A DNA stretch of 64,000 bases from DASWDH01 sp035318505 (GCA_035318505.1 DATHEQ010000089.1:3660-67659), one strand, 5' to 3'. Shown: positions 25,220 to 34,595, counted from the first letter of the stretch. Numbers and translations are program-made. Notes: generated by a model not told the origin, from the letters alone.

Positions 25220-26163
25220 ATGGTCCGGCGCGCAACTCCGGCATCTTGCTCGACACCCCATGGGTGACGCTCTACACGCCTTGGTCGCGCTCCCCCGTTC
25301 ACTTGGCGCTCGAAGTGGTGGTGGTGACGCTCGGCGCGCTCACCCTGGTGCATGCGCTCCGCCGTCGTCGCGAAGGAGACCTGTTGCCGCTCTTCACCTG
25401 GGCGACGATCTTCATCTACGGCTTGGCGATGGAGTTTCTTTCCTACAACTTCATCGAAAACTTCGTGCACGCTCAGTTTTCGGTGATGTTCTACCACCGC
25501 CGGCTTCCCCTTTACGTCACCGCCGTTTACCCGACGCTCCTCTACACCGGGATCGCCACGGCGCGGCGCTTCCGCTTCCCGCTCTGGGCCGAGGGCTTCG
25601 TCGCTGGCCTCCTCATCGTGGCGATGGACGTCCCCTTCGATGTCGCGGGGCCCACCGTCGGTTGGTGGAAGTGGTCCCGCACCGATCCGCTGCTCGCCTA
25701 CCGCTGGTGCGGCGTGCCGGTTACGAGCTACTACTGGCACCTCGCTTTCGGAGGAATTCTGGCGGCGCTCACCACCGCCATCGGCCCGCGCCTGCGCGCG
25801 CCGCGACAACTGGTGCTCGCCCTGCCGGCGGCCCTGATAACGATCGTGCTGGGAGTCGTGGCGTTCTTACCTTTGCACGGGCTCGCCGCGCTGGGGGTTT
25901 CGAACGGCATCGTGGTAGGCGGCGCATGGGCCGTTTGCTTCGCCGTTCTCCTGGCGGCGCCCAAACGCCCGATCGCGACGCCCGATGCTCTCCTTTTGCT
26001 GCTGCCGGCGACGTTTTACGCGCTTCATTTGATCGTCACGGTGGGGACAATCCCGCTCACCCATCTCGCCTTCGTCCTCGCCGCCGTCGCCTTTGCACTC
26101 GCCGTCAACATCGCCGCACACGCGCCGGCGTTCATGCACGCGAAGCGCGCGCCGGCTGGGTGA
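25216..26163 (+). CDS. Multi-pass membrane protein of unknown function
   Basis: About eight predicted transmembrane helices in 315 residues with short loops. Conserved-looking polar patches include EFLSYNFIENFVHAQFSVMFYHRRLPLY in helices 2-3 and DVPFDVAGPTVGWWKWSRTDPLLAYRWCGVPVTSYYWHLAFGG around 135-180. The Trp/Asp/Tyr/His-rich loop resembles carotenoid-hydratase-like membrane proteins, but I cannot place it firmly. It is translationally coupled to the desaturase upstream (four-base overlap) and to the TetR gene downstream (one-base overlap), so it probably works on the same lipid. Confidence 0.7.
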   Translation: MNGPARNSGILLDTPWVTLYTPWSRSPVHLALEVVVVTLGALTLVHALRRRREGDLLPLFTWATIFIYGLAMEFLSYNFIENFVHAQFSVMFYHRRLPLYVTAVYPTLLYTGIATARRFRFPLWAEGFVAGLLIVAMDVPFDVAGPTVGWWKWSRTDPLLAYRWCGVPVTSYYWHLAFGGILAALTTAIGPRLRAPRQLVLALPAALITIVLGVVAFLPLHGLAALGVSNGIVVGGAWAVCFAVLLAAPKRPIATPDALLLLLPATFYALHLIVTVGTIPLTHLAFVLAAVAFALAVNIAAHAPAFMHAKRAPAG

Positions 26164-26816
26164 TGCTCGAGCCCGCCACGCGCCGCGCGCAGCAAAAGCA
26201 AGCCACCCGTCTTCGCCTGTTCGACATGGCGATGCGGCTCTTCGATCAGCGGGGCTACGACGCCGTCAACATCGACGACATCGTCCGCGCGTCCAAGGTC
26301 GCGCGCGGCACGTTCTATTTCCACTTCCCGACCAAAGAGGACATCCTCTACGAAGCCGTCCGCCGTGGCGAACGCGAGATCGTGGCTCGCATGGCGGCGG
26401 TCGGCGCCGACCAGCCGTTTCGTGCGGTTTTGGCGGCTACCTGCGACGGTTTTTCCGCCACCTGGGGGGCACGGCGCGAGCTCTTGGTGCAAGCGGGAAT
26501 GGTCGGCCTGCGGCGGACGATCAGCACCGCGCGCGTCCGCGATGAAGAGCCACTGCGCCTCGAGCTCGTGCGTCACGTGGAGCGCGCGCTCGGCAAAGGC
26601 GAGCTCGCCTCGGTCCTGCCGGCGCAAATGTTGGCGGATGTCTTTCTGCTCAACGTATTTGCGGCGCTGATGGCGTGGGCGCCCGTGGGAGAGCCGTCGC
26701 TCGGCGTGGTGATGCCCGGGGTCATCGATCTGTTCCTGCGCGGAGCCGAAGGGTTCGGAGCACCCCCTCGCAGTATTCGGCGAAAGAAAAAGAAGCGCTC
26801 CCTCGGCCGGCGCTGA
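26163..26816 (+). CDS. TetR-family transcriptional regulator
   Basis: DNA-binding repressor, 217 residues. The N-terminal helix-turn-helix runs from about 12 to 60 (RLRLFDMAMRLFDQRGYDAVNIDDIVRASKVARGTFYFHFPTKEDIL), with all the usual TetR positions. The C-terminal ligand domain is hydrophobic, fitting an acyl-CoA or sterol-like effector. The last 15 residues are strongly basic. The ATG overlaps the upstream stop by one base. The likely operator is the TGAC-N4-GTCA set before its own operon. It is also the only TetR protein in the window, so it remains a possible, unproven, reader of the KstR-like sites. Confidence 0.88.
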   Translation: MLEPATRRAQQKQATRLRLFDMAMRLFDQRGYDAVNIDDIVRASKVARGTFYFHFPTKEDILYEAVRRGEREIVARMAAVGADQPFRAVLAATCDGFSATWGARRELLVQAGMVGLRRTISTARVRDEEPLRLELVRHVERALGKGELASVLPAQMLADVFLLNVFAALMAWAPVGEPSLGVVMPGVIDLFLRGAEGFGAPPRSIRRKKKKRSLGRR

Positions 26817-27074
26817 GCCAAGCCAACGCGAGCTGACGGGGGCCTGGCGATCCGCGTAGAGCCGAATGCAAATGCAAAGCAACTAGCGCATCGAGAAACG
26901 CTGATTGCGCACAATCGATGCGGACGACGTCGACTATGAGCAATGCAGATGAGCCATCGCGGTCGACCGGTGCGCGCCTCTGCTCTCTCCGCAACGCCGT
27001 GACGCACGATCGCCGCACCGCATCACCGCGGGATCCGTTACGGCAACGTCACCAACTTTCTGCACCATCGAAGC

Positions 27075-27103
27075 GGCGGTGTCGCTCGTACGGCGACACC
27101 GCC
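27075..27103. terminator. Perfect 11-bp GC hairpin, terminator-like
   Basis: GGCGGTGTCGC pairs perfectly with GCGACACCGCC around a seven-base TCGTACG loop. No T-run follows on either strand, so it may be a rho-dependent pause, an mRNA 3'-end stabiliser for the desaturase-TetR operon 260 bases upstream, or a protein-binding palindrome. Confidence 0.45.
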
Positions 27104-27259
27104 GAGGACGCGCCAGGACGGATCGAACGTCATTCTCGGTCGCGACGCTCGTATTTCAGCTGAAATCCAGGTGTAAACGCACGAGCGATCGATATCCAAC
27201 CTGAGGCGCGCATGCCGCAGGAGATCACAAATTCAGATGTTCATCAGGACGAAACACTC

Positions 27260-27289
27260 TTGACGCGCACCACGAAGCGGAGCGATACG
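27260..27289 (+). promoter_or_regulatory. Candidate sigma-70-like promoter of the TonB receptor gene
   Basis: TTGACG at 27260-27265 is followed after 18 bases by GATACG at 27284-27289. The -35 is good and the -10 weak. It would give a leader of about 190 bases. Assigned by eye only. Confidence 0.25.
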
Positions 27290-27481
27290 TACGACGCCGT
27301 ACGCAGGGGAAGTCGCTTCACCAGCACGATTTGCATCATCGCTTTCGCAGCGCGCGGATGGCGCTGAGCGGGTATTGGCAATCACTGTAAGCAGTGCGTG
27401 GGAAGGCCGGGCCCCAAAGGGCTCGGCTCGTTCGGTCCCCGTGTGTCCACTGGCGCGGGACCGATCAGGAGGAAAGTTCCA

Positions 27482-30400
27482 ATGAGTCTATCGAGGCAGA
27501 GTCGCATTGCGTGGACTCTGGCAGTCGCACAGGTGGTCATCACCGCTCCCGCGCTGGCGCAAGTCGGCGCAGCGGTCTTGACGGGCAAGGTGCTCGACGC
27601 GACGAGCCAGGCGCCGGTCAGCGATGTCGTCGTGACCGTGACGTCGCCCGCGTTGCAGGGCGAGCAGATGGCCGTCACGGATGACTCGGGCTCCTACCGC
27701 ATCCCCAATTTGCCGCCTGGCGAATACACGCTCCGCGCCGAAAAGGATTCGTTTCGCCCCTTCAGCCGCGGCGAGCTCACCCTGCGTGCCGATGCCACCA
27801 TCCGCTTCGATGCGCAGCTTCTTCCAGAAGCCATCAAAGGGGAAGAGGTGGTGGTGCAAGCGCAGGCGCCCACCGTCGACGTGGGATCGACCAACGTCGG
27901 TTTGAGCGTGAGCAAAGAGATGATGCGGCGCGTGCCGATTTCCCCTCCCACCGGCAAGGGCGCCGGCTCGAAATCGTTCGAAGCGGTGGCCGCCGTTGCG
28001 CCGGGCGCCAACGCCGACATGTTCGGCACCTCGATCAACGGCGCGAGCTCGCCGGAGAACGCGTACATCATCGACGGCGTCTCCGCCAATAGCCCTACCC
28101 ACGGGACGCTCGCGGTACCGCTCTCGTACGAGTTCATGGGCGAGGTCAACATCATCTCGGCCGGCTACATGCCCGAGTATGGGCGCTCGACGGGCGGCAT
28201 CGTCAACGCCGTCACGAAATCGGGCGGCAACGAGTTTCACGGCTCGGTGTGGGGTGACTACACGCCGGGCGGGCTCGCCACCAACCCCAAGCCGGTCCAG
28301 TACCTTTCGACCATCCAGATGACCCGCAAGGTGAACAACATCTGGGATGTCGGCTTCGACGTCGGCGGGCCGATCCAGAAGGACAAGCTCTGGTTTTATG
28401 TCGGCTTTCAATACGCGCGCACGGTCTTCGATTTACGCCGCACGCTGAATCGCACCTACGCGCCGCCGCCGGACATGGTGGATCCCAATATACCGGTCGG
28501 CACGTACCAAGAGATACCCGGCACGGAGACGATCTACCCCGCGACGAGCAAGGATTACCAGGTGCTCGGCAAGCTCACCTACTCCATCAACCAGCACAAT
28601 CGTTTGGTCTTGAGCTTGACCGCGACACCGACGCGCTCGGGTGGCATGAACGGCGGCAAGGAAGAATTCTCGATCAATCCGGACACCGGGCTTCCCGATT
28701 TCGCCTACCTGCGTGGCTCGGTTCCTCAGGGAACGTACAGCGCCATGGCGAACCAGACGAAGATCGACTCCTACGGAGCCGTGCTCGCCTACACCGCAGA
28801 TTTCGACAACAAACATGTCCTTTGGGACACGACATTCGGTTGGCGCAACCAGCACATCGGTAACTACGCCGTCGATGGTTCCGGTCCCACCGATAACCGC
28901 AACCCCAACACCATCGCCGGAACGCCCTTCGTCATCTTCCGGCGGAATGATCCAACGCTTCACCCCATCACCGATTTCAGCAACTACGAGCGTCCGTTCG
29001 ATCAATCGCTCTGCGGGGGCGGCTGGACCTGCAACGTCCCGCTGTACGTCGCTGGCGGGCCCGGGCTCGCGCTCGGTCTCGTCGATCGCTACATCAATCG
29101 TTATCAGTTCAAGAGCGTGCTGAGCTACTTCGGGGAAGCCGCCGGACATCACGTCATCAAAGGTGGATTCGACGGCGAGTTCTTGACCTGGCGCAACGTG
29201 CGCGGGTGGCCCGGCGGTCGACGCTACCGCGAAGAACCGAACGGCGCCGCCTTCAACGACTATCGCGCGTACGGGTTTCTGCGAGCGCCCGACGACCCGG
29301 TGATTCTCTACAACCTCGACTTCACCACCAAATCACTTTTGCTGGGCGGCTTCGTGCAGGACAGCTGGAGCGTCATGGACAAGGTGACGGTCAACATCGG
29401 CGGTCGCTACGACGCGCAGCTCTTGTACGGCCCGAGCGGAGATCTCGGCCTCGCCCTCGCCAACCAATGGTCCCCACGCATCGGCGTGATCTACGACCCC
29501 ACCCAGGTGGGGCGTATGAAAATCTACGGAAATTACGCGCGGCTCTACGAATCGGTTCCGCTCGACATCGCCGATCGATCGCTCTCCGGCGAGCCGGGGC
29601 TCAGCGCCACCTATGCTTGCGACGCGCGCGACCCCACCCAGCTTCGCACGACCTGCGGCACCGACGCCGCGCGAACGCGCTTCGGCGGATCGACCGCCGC
29701 CTCGCCTGACAAGCAATGGTTCACGACTGGCGCCGGTCTCACGCCGATCGATCCCGACATCAAGCCGCAGTCCTCGGACGAGCTCGTCCTCGGTGCGCAG
29801 TACGACGTCATCGCCAACATGCGCGTCGGAATCGACTACACACGGCGCTGGCTCAACTACGTCATCGAGGACATGAGCCGCGACGAGGCGCAGACGTATT
29901 TCCTCGGCAACCCGGGATACGGCATCGCCTCCGACTTTCCGAAAGCGACGCGTAACTACGACGCCGTCACGTTTTCGCTCCATCGCGCGTTTCGCGACAA
30001 CTGGCAGGCGACCTTCAGTTACACGCTGTCTTCGTTGCGCGGCAACATCGCCGGCCTTTTTCGCCCGGAGTCGGGACAGCTCGACCCCAACATCAATTCC
30101 GACTTCGATCTTCGGAGCATGATGGCCAATCGCCAGGGACCGCTGGCCGGCGATCGCCGTCATCAGATCAAGGCATTCGGATCCTACGAAATCGAGTTGC
30201 CCAACGACATGCGGGTCAATTTGGGCGGCGTCCTCATGGCGCGGTCGGGCGATCCCAGCAACTACCTGGGCGCCCACCCCATCTACGGCCAGAACGAAGC
30301 GTACCTTTTGCCGCGCGGGTCGGGCGAGCGGTTGCCGTGGATGTTCAGCATGGACGCGCGCGCCGTGTACGGGATCAAATATGCGCAAGACAAGGTCATC

Positions 30401-30643
30401 GAGGTGAGCCTCGATGTCTTCAACATCTTCAACTTCCAAGCCGAAGTCTCGCGCGATCAGACGTACACCTCGTCCGACGTACTGCCGATCGAGAACGGCA
30501 CCGAGGCCGACCTCGCAACCAAGATCCGTCACGCGTCGAACGCCGCTGCCTTCTTGCCCGGCGAGAAGAACCCTTCTTTCGGCAAACCGGCCGCCTATCA
30601 GCCGCCGCGCTACGTGAAATTCGGTCTTCGAACCACATTCTGA
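27482..30643 (+). CDS. TonB-dependent receptor, Oar-like, with N-terminal carboxypeptidase-regulatory domain
   Basis: Outer-membrane beta-barrel of 1053 residues. The signal peptide ends near APALAQ. Residues about 28-115 form a carboxypeptidase-regulatory-like beta sandwich (LTGKVLDATSQAPVSDVVVTV; GSYRIPNLPPGEYTLRAEKDSF). The plug follows (about 130-270; INGASSPENAYIIDGVSAN, PEYGRSTGGIVNAVTKSGGNEFHGS), then the barrel, ending in RYVKFGLRTTF with the usual terminal Phe. This matches the Oar family of myxobacteria. Start: ATG 27482 with an AGGAGGAAAG ribosome site; the frame is open further upstream but lacks a signal. The ligand is unknown; Oar-type receptors take up peptides or glycans or serve secretion. 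A lipoprotein gene follows 25 bases later. Confidence 0.92.
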   Translation: MSLSRQSRIAWTLAVAQVVITAPALAQVGAAVLTGKVLDATSQAPVSDVVVTVTSPALQGEQMAVTDDSGSYRIPNLPPGEYTLRAEKDSFRPFSRGELTLRADATIRFDAQLLPEAIKGEEVVVQAQAPTVDVGSTNVGLSVSKEMMRRVPISPPTGKGAGSKSFEAVAAVAPGANADMFGTSINGASSPENAYIIDGVSANSPTHGTLAVPLSYEFMGEVNIISAGYMPEYGRSTGGIVNAVTKSGGNEFHGSVWGDYTPGGLATNPKPVQYLSTIQMTRKVNNIWDVGFDVGGPIQKDKLWFYVGFQYARTVFDLRRTLNRTYAPPPDMVDPNIPVGTYQEIPGTETIYPATSKDYQVLGKLTYSINQHNRLVLSLTATPTRSGGMNGGKEEFSINPDTGLPDFAYLRGSVPQGTYSAMANQTKIDSYGAVLAYTADFDNKHVLWDTTFGWRNQHIGNYAVDGSGPTDNRNPNTIAGTPFVIFRRNDPTLHPITDFSNYERPFDQSLCGGGWTCNVPLYVAGGPGLALGLVDRYINRYQFKSVLSYFGEAAGHHVIKGGFDGEFLTWRNVRGWPGGRRYREEPNGAAFNDYRAYGFLRAPDDPVILYNLDFTTKSLLLGGFVQDSWSVMDKVTVNIGGRYDAQLLYGPSGDLGLALANQWSPRIGVIYDPTQVGRMKIYGNYARLYESVPLDIADRSLSGEPGLSATYACDARDPTQLRTTCGTDAARTRFGGSTAASPDKQWFTTGAGLTPIDPDIKPQSSDELVLGAQYDVIANMRVGIDYTRRWLNYVIEDMSRDEAQTYFLGNPGYGIASDFPKATRNYDAVTFSLHRAFRDNWQATFSYTLSSLRGNIAGLFRPESGQLDPNINSDFDLRSMMANRQGPLAGDRRHQIKAFGSYEIELPNDMRVNLGGVLMARSGDPSNYLGAHPIYGQNEAYLLPRGSGERLPWMFSMDARAVYGIKYAQDKVIEVSLDVFNIFNFQAEVSRDQTYTSSDVLPIENGTEADLATKIRHASNAAAFLPGEKNPSFGKPAAYQPPRYVKFGLRTTF

Positions 30644-30668
30644 AAGCTGATCGACGAGGCATGGAGTC

Positions 30669-31517
30669 ATGAAGAAACTCGCTTTGACATTGGCCACATC
30701 GTTCATCGGCGCGAGCACCGTTCTCGTCGCAACTTCTTGTGAGCAGCCCGCCGTGCTCTGCACCTGCGGGCGCGGCGACTTCGCCGCGCAGCTCACCTAC
30801 GTGTCGGGGCCCGTTGAATGCGCCGACCTCAAGTACGAGCTTCTCGGCATGAACGCCTACGCCTTCGAGAAGGACGGGCCCGACTCGGGCACGATGACGG
30901 ACTGGAGCCGTGGGAGCGTCGCTATCGGTAGCGAGCGCATCGGGTGGCTCGTCGATCGCGCTGCCTTGTCGATGGTCAGCGACCCGAACCCGGACCACAA
31001 GCTCTACACCGTCGGTGACTTTCCCAAAGAACCAGCCAACGATTTCTGCCCGGTGCCGCAAATGCGCATGGCCGACGCGGAAATCGACATTCCGGACCTT
31101 CCCGAGGTCCTCGACAATCCGATGACGCCGGATGACGACGAGGCAAAGCCGCCCGTCCCAGCGACCCACTACGTCTACAAGTGGAGCAACCTCGAATACC
31201 TCGTCAGGCCCGACGCCATCGGCACGCAATTGCGAGGCGATCTCGAATACACGAAGAACGGCTGCACGGCGCAATACAAGGTGAAAGCCGTGTACCCGGC
31301 CCGTAACTGCGAAAAACAGGACGATGCGGGCCATCCGCTCGGGGTGGCCGATCCCGATCGCTGCTTTCCCGTGTCACAGCCGGACAAGAAGATCTTCGAA
31401 GGGTCCGGGATCAGCCCAGATTTTCCGGTGGAATGTGTAGAATTCGACCCCGCCGGGCTGACCACGAGCAAGCGCTTTTACTGCATGATTACGAAGGACG
31501 TCCCGGCCTTCAAGTAA
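30669..31517 (+). CDS. Lipoprotein encoded with the TonB receptor
   Basis: Predicted lipoprotein of 282 residues; the signal peptide ends in LVATSC with Cys24 lipidated. The mature part contains many cysteines (CEQPAVLCTCGRGDF near the start, CTAQYKVKAVYPARNCEK and CFPVSQPDKK later), probably disulfide-bonded. It has no repeat region and no long Gly linker, unlike most lipoproteins in this window. No family was recognised. The 25-base gap to the TonB receptor and the lack of a terminator between them suggest one transcript, so it may be a surface-exposed substrate-binding partner of the receptor, by analogy with SusD-like arrangements; there is no sequence similarity to SusD that I can see. 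Confidence 0.75.
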   Translation: MKKLALTLATSFIGASTVLVATSCEQPAVLCTCGRGDFAAQLTYVSGPVECADLKYELLGMNAYAFEKDGPDSGTMTDWSRGSVAIGSERIGWLVDRAALSMVSDPNPDHKLYTVGDFPKEPANDFCPVPQMRMADAEIDIPDLPEVLDNPMTPDDDEAKPPVPATHYVYKWSNLEYLVRPDAIGTQLRGDLEYTKNGCTAQYKVKAVYPARNCEKQDDAGHPLGVADPDRCFPVSQPDKKIFEGSGISPDFPVECVEFDPAGLTTSKRFYCMITKDVPAFK

Positions 31518-31625
31518 GCCCCGCGACCGGGCGCAAAGTGCCGCCGCTCGTCACAAAGCCCGGTTGGCAATTCCGACCTCGTGCGTCGAGCCGCGGCCCG
31601 AGGCGGCAAGTGGTATGGTTCGGCG

Positions 31626-33353
31626 ATGAACCCCGAAGAGGGCCCGGACATCGGAATCCGCGCAGGGGACGTCATTGCCGAAAAGTACCGCGTGGACCGG
31701 CTGCTCGGCGTGGGCGGAATGGGCGTCGTCGTAGCGGCGCGTCATCTTGGCCTCGACGAGCTCGTCGCGATCAAGCTCCTTTTACCCGAGTCGCTCGGTG
31801 ACGCCGAGTCGGTGCAGCGTTTCGAAAGCGAGGCGCGTGCGGCCGTCAAAATCAAAAGCGAGCACGTCGCCCGTATCATCGATGTGGGAGAGCTCGACAA
31901 CGGCGCGCCCTTCATCGTCATGGAGTACCTCGACGGCGAAGATCTCGCCGAATGGATTCGTCGAAAAGGCCCGCTCGGGGTGTACGACGCGATCGATCTG
32001 CTGCTGCAGGCGTGCGAGGCCATCGCCGAAGCGCACGCGCTCGGGATCGTTCATCGCGACATCAAGCCCGCCAACCTGTTTTGCGTGCAAGGTGCCGACG
32101 GCGGTGTCTCGATCAAGGTGCTCGACTTCGGCATCTCCAAGCTGATGCGCACCGCAGCGCGCGCGTCGGGTCTCGGGATGACCAAGACGAGGGCGGTGAT
32201 GGGCTCGCCTTACTACATGTCGCCCGAGCAGATGGAATCCCCCCGCACGGTGGACGCACGAACCGACATTTGGTCGCTCGGTGTCGTGCTTCATCAAATG
32301 CTCGCCGGCGAGGTTCCCTTCACCGGGGAAACGCTGCCCCAAGTGTGCGTGAACGTCGCCACGCGGCCCGCTCCACCGCTGCGCAAGAGCCGACCCGATG
32401 TGCCGCAGGGGCTCGAGGCGATCGTCCTCTGTTGTCTCGAGAAAGATCCGAGCCAGCGTTTCTCGACGATAGCGGCGCTGGCAACTGCCCTCGCCAAGTT
32501 CGGGCCGAAAAAAGCGCAGTCATCGCTCGATCGGATCGCGCGCGCGTCGCGGCAACCCGAGGCACTGCATCGGGACAGCGTAGCCCCAGGTCACGCAAGC
32601 GCGACCGATCGACCGGTAACCGGGCCACTCCCCTCCTGGGGCGCGACGGCCAAGTCGTGGGACGGCAGAAGAAAAAGCGTCATCGGATGGATCGCCGGCG
32701 CTCTGCTCGTCTCGGGTGGACTCATCTTTGCGGTTGTCCGATCTCAGACGCGACCCTCCACGTCCAAGGTGCTGATCACGCCGCCGCGGACGGCGGAGCG
32801 TAAGGAGATCGCGACCGTGCTTCCGGGCTCGGATTCGCGTCAGTCACCGACGCAAGCGGTCGCACCCTCGACGGGCACGGCGGCGCCGCCGCGTTCTCCC
32901 GCGAACGGGTCGGGGCCATCGCGGGCGGGAACCGCAACCGAGTACCTCGTACCGGGTGCACCTCCGCCGGCCAAGCCTCCGCCGGCGAGCGCACCGATGC
33001 GGGAACCTTCGCGTGCTACCTCGCCGGCCGCGGCCCCCGACACGACCACCGAGATCAATCCTTACGAACCGGCCCCTGAGCTTCGTAGTCCAGAGCCGCT
33101 CGGCCCGACTTGCGTGCTCAATCTGAATTCAACCCCCGCAGCGCGAGTCGTCCTCGACGGAAGATCGCTCGGGCTCACGCCCAAGCTCGGCATCACGGTC
33201 CCTGCCGGCGAGCACCGTCTTTTCTTTCGGTCGGAGGACGGTCAGAAGCAAACCAGCGTGACGTGCGGCAAGGGAGAAACCAAAACCGTCGAGGTGCGCC
33301 TCGACAATGCCCCTCCCGCTGACGGTTTGCTCGAAAAAAATCCGTATCGATGA
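31626..33353 (+). CDS. Ser/Thr protein kinase with membrane anchor and PEGA domain
   Basis: Eukaryotic-like kinase of 575 residues. The kinase domain (about 15-290) has the glycine loop LLGVGGMGVV, Lys in VAIKLL, catalytic H143-R-D145-I-K-P-A-N, D167-F-G and PYYMSPEQM. A single transmembrane helix lies near 357-375 (VIGWIAGALLVSGGLIFAVV). A long Pro/Ala/Ser-rich linker follows, and the C terminus is a PEGA-like beta domain (VLDGRSLGLTPKLGITVPAGEHRLFF) in the periplasm. All catalytic residues are intact. Start ATG 31626; the longer frame lacks kinase features. It would relay an envelope signal, target unknown; neighbours give no clue. Confidence 0.9.
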   Translation: MNPEEGPDIGIRAGDVIAEKYRVDRLLGVGGMGVVVAARHLGLDELVAIKLLLPESLGDAESVQRFESEARAAVKIKSEHVARIIDVGELDNGAPFIVMEYLDGEDLAEWIRRKGPLGVYDAIDLLLQACEAIAEAHALGIVHRDIKPANLFCVQGADGGVSIKVLDFGISKLMRTAARASGLGMTKTRAVMGSPYYMSPEQMESPRTVDARTDIWSLGVVLHQMLAGEVPFTGETLPQVCVNVATRPAPPLRKSRPDVPQGLEAIVLCCLEKDPSQRFSTIAALATALAKFGPKKAQSSLDRIARASRQPEALHRDSVAPGHASATDRPVTGPLPSWGATAKSWDGRRKSVIGWIAGALLVSGGLIFAVVRSQTRPSTSKVLITPPRTAERKEIATVLPGSDSRQSPTQAVAPSTGTAAPPRSPANGSGPSRAGTATEYLVPGAPPPAKPPPASAPMREPSRATSPAAAPDTTTEINPYEPAPELRSPEPLGPTCVLNLNSTPAARVVLDGRSLGLTPKLGITVPAGEHRLFFRSEDGQKQTSVTCGKGETKTVEVRLDNAPPADGLLEKNPYR

Positions 33354-33365
33354 CGGACGGCACGA

Positions 33366-33381
33366 CCGCACGACGGTGCGG
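33366..33381. terminator. Short hairpin between convergent kinase and acyltransferase genes
   Basis: CCGCAC and GTGCGG form a six-bp GC stem with a GACG loop, 13 bases after the kinase stop and 12 before the end of the convergent gene. No T-run follows. It is a weak candidate for a shared two-way terminator. Confidence 0.3.
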
Positions 33382-33392
33382 CGCACTGGGCC

Positions 33393-34595
33393 TCAGACGT
33401 AGCGCGTAAACGCGAACCGACCGCTCGCCTTGAACGGTCGGTACCAGCGACACGCCGGGTACAGCACGATGACGATGGCGGCGGCCCCCGCGTAAGTGGC
33501 TGCGAGGCCAAGCTGATGATGCACGCCCCAGATGTGGCTGGCCATCACCAGCAACGGGAAATGCAGCAGGTAAAAGAACATCGGCGTATGTCCAATCGTG
33601 AGAAGTAAGCCTTCTCGACCGGGGGGGCGCGCGGCGGCCAATCGGAAGAGGGCCGCCATCACCAGCGCCATGATGCCGAGCTCGAGCGCCGTGTAGCTGA
33701 TGCTCGGCGGATATTTGCTGACGTGAAGCCACTGCACGAGCGACTGATCTTCGCGCAGGAGAAGCATGTTGCCATATCCGTTTGCGCCGCGAACCAGGGC
33801 GAAAACGAGCAGCGCTGCCGCGCCGGCCCACGCGAGCTGGCGGGCTATTTTTGCGCCGGAGGGAGCTTTGCGGAGGAGCATTCGGCCCCAGGCCCACCCG
33901 AGGAGCATGATCGCCAGCCAATGGATGGGGGGATAGCCGATGATGAGCGGTGGACGTTCGCCGCCCACGACGAGCAGTGCAAGGGCGAGAGGAAGGTGCG
34001 AAGGGTCGTTGCCCACGCTGATGCCGACGATCGCTTCGCCGGCCGCGATGACAAGAAGCGCCAACCCAACGGCGACGCCGTTGCTCAAGCGCCGCAACGG
34101 CACCATGAAGAGGAAGCTTACGCCGATCGCGTAGAGCACCTGCAAGAGCCACGTATTGGGCGGAACGACGAACCACGAAATCCAAAGCTCGAACGCGGCA
34201 ATCACGAGCCCGCGCGTGGCGATCTGGCGATCGATGATCCACGGCCGTTCGCCTTTGGCCACTTGGCGCTCGACGGTGAACGCAAGCCCGGTGCCCGCCA
34301 AAAAGACGAAAGTCGGCGCGCAGAGATGCGTGATGAAGCGCGTTAAAAACTGCGCCACGGGAAGAGGTGTGCCGGGTCGATAAAAGAACATGCTGTCCGT
34401 GAAGAGCCGGCCGGCATTGAACGCCTCGGAGCTGTGGTCGACGGCCATGAGCACCATGACGATGCCGCGCATCCAATCGAGCGGCACGAGGCGCTCGGTC
34501 TTTGCTACCGCTTTTACCACTGCCGGCGCCGCCGATGGCACGGGCGCGCCCGCAGGTATCACGTCTTGCACAGCACGGAGGCTAGCATGCGCCAT
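33393..34595 (-). CDS. Membrane protein of the HGSNAT / DUF1624 acyltransferase family
   Basis: Integral membrane protein of 400 residues with about ten hydrophobic helices. The N-terminal segment LVPLDWMRGIVMVLMAVDHSSEAFN (about 36-60) is the hallmark of the DUF1624/heparan-alpha-glucosaminide N-acetyltransferase catalytic family, including the essential-looking Asp-His. FLAGTGLAFTVER and the C-terminal helix pattern FFYLLHFPLLVMAS also fit. Such proteins are thought to carry acetyl groups across the membrane to sugars or lipids. The acceptor here is unknown. It lies 45 bases beyond the end of prpD, on the same strand, and could be the last gene of that operon, although it has no evident link with methylcitrate metabolism. 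Confidence 0.8.
   Translation of the reverse strand: MAHASLRAVQDVIPAGAPVPSAAPAVVKAVAKTERLVPLDWMRGIVMVLMAVDHSSEAFNAGRLFTDSMFFYRPGTPLPVAQFLTRFITHLCAPTFVFLAGTGLAFTVERQVAKGERPWIIDRQIATRGLVIAAFELWISWFVVPPNTWLLQVLYAIGVSFLFMVPLRRLSNGVAVGLALLVIAAGEAIVGISVGNDPSHLPLALALLVVGGERPPLIIGYPPIHWLAIMLLGWAWGRMLLRKAPSGAKIARQLAWAGAAALLVFALVRGANGYGNMLLLREDQSLVQWLHVSKYPPSISYTALELGIMALVMAALFRLAAARPPGREGLLLTIGHTPMFFYLLHFPLLVMASHIWGVHHQLGLAATYAGAAAIVIVLYPACRWYRPFKASGRFAFTRYV

Larger units (their letters stand above)
26817..27481. other. 665-base intergenic region before the TonB receptor gene
   Basis: No convincing protein gene; a short frame at 26918-27163 lacks family features and a good ribosome site. The region holds a strong hairpin (27075-27103), a candidate promoter (27260-27289) and, in the leader of the receptor gene, a small CACTG/CAGTG hairpin (27384-27397) plus a nine-base stem at 27406-27427. 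The receptor has a clear AGGAGGAAAG ribosome site. A leader of roughly 190 bases would be long enough for post-transcriptional control. Confidence 0.5.

Noticed and set aside
26163..26816. Naming the TetR gene kstR
   Set aside because: It is the only TetR gene here, but its own operon carries a different dyad and the ligand domain cannot be matched to KstR by eye. Left as TetR family.
26918..27163. Possible 81-codon gene in the intergenic region
   Set aside because: No ribosome site, no family features, Arg/Ser-rich composition typical of chance frames in GC-rich DNA.
27370..27480. Resemblance of CACTGTAAGCAGTG...TGGGAAGGCCGGGCC to the 3' half of a cobalamin riboswitch
   Set aside because: The conserved 5' core blocks and the AGACC end could not be found in the right order; the likeness rests on a few short GC-rich words. 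A covariance-model search would settle it.
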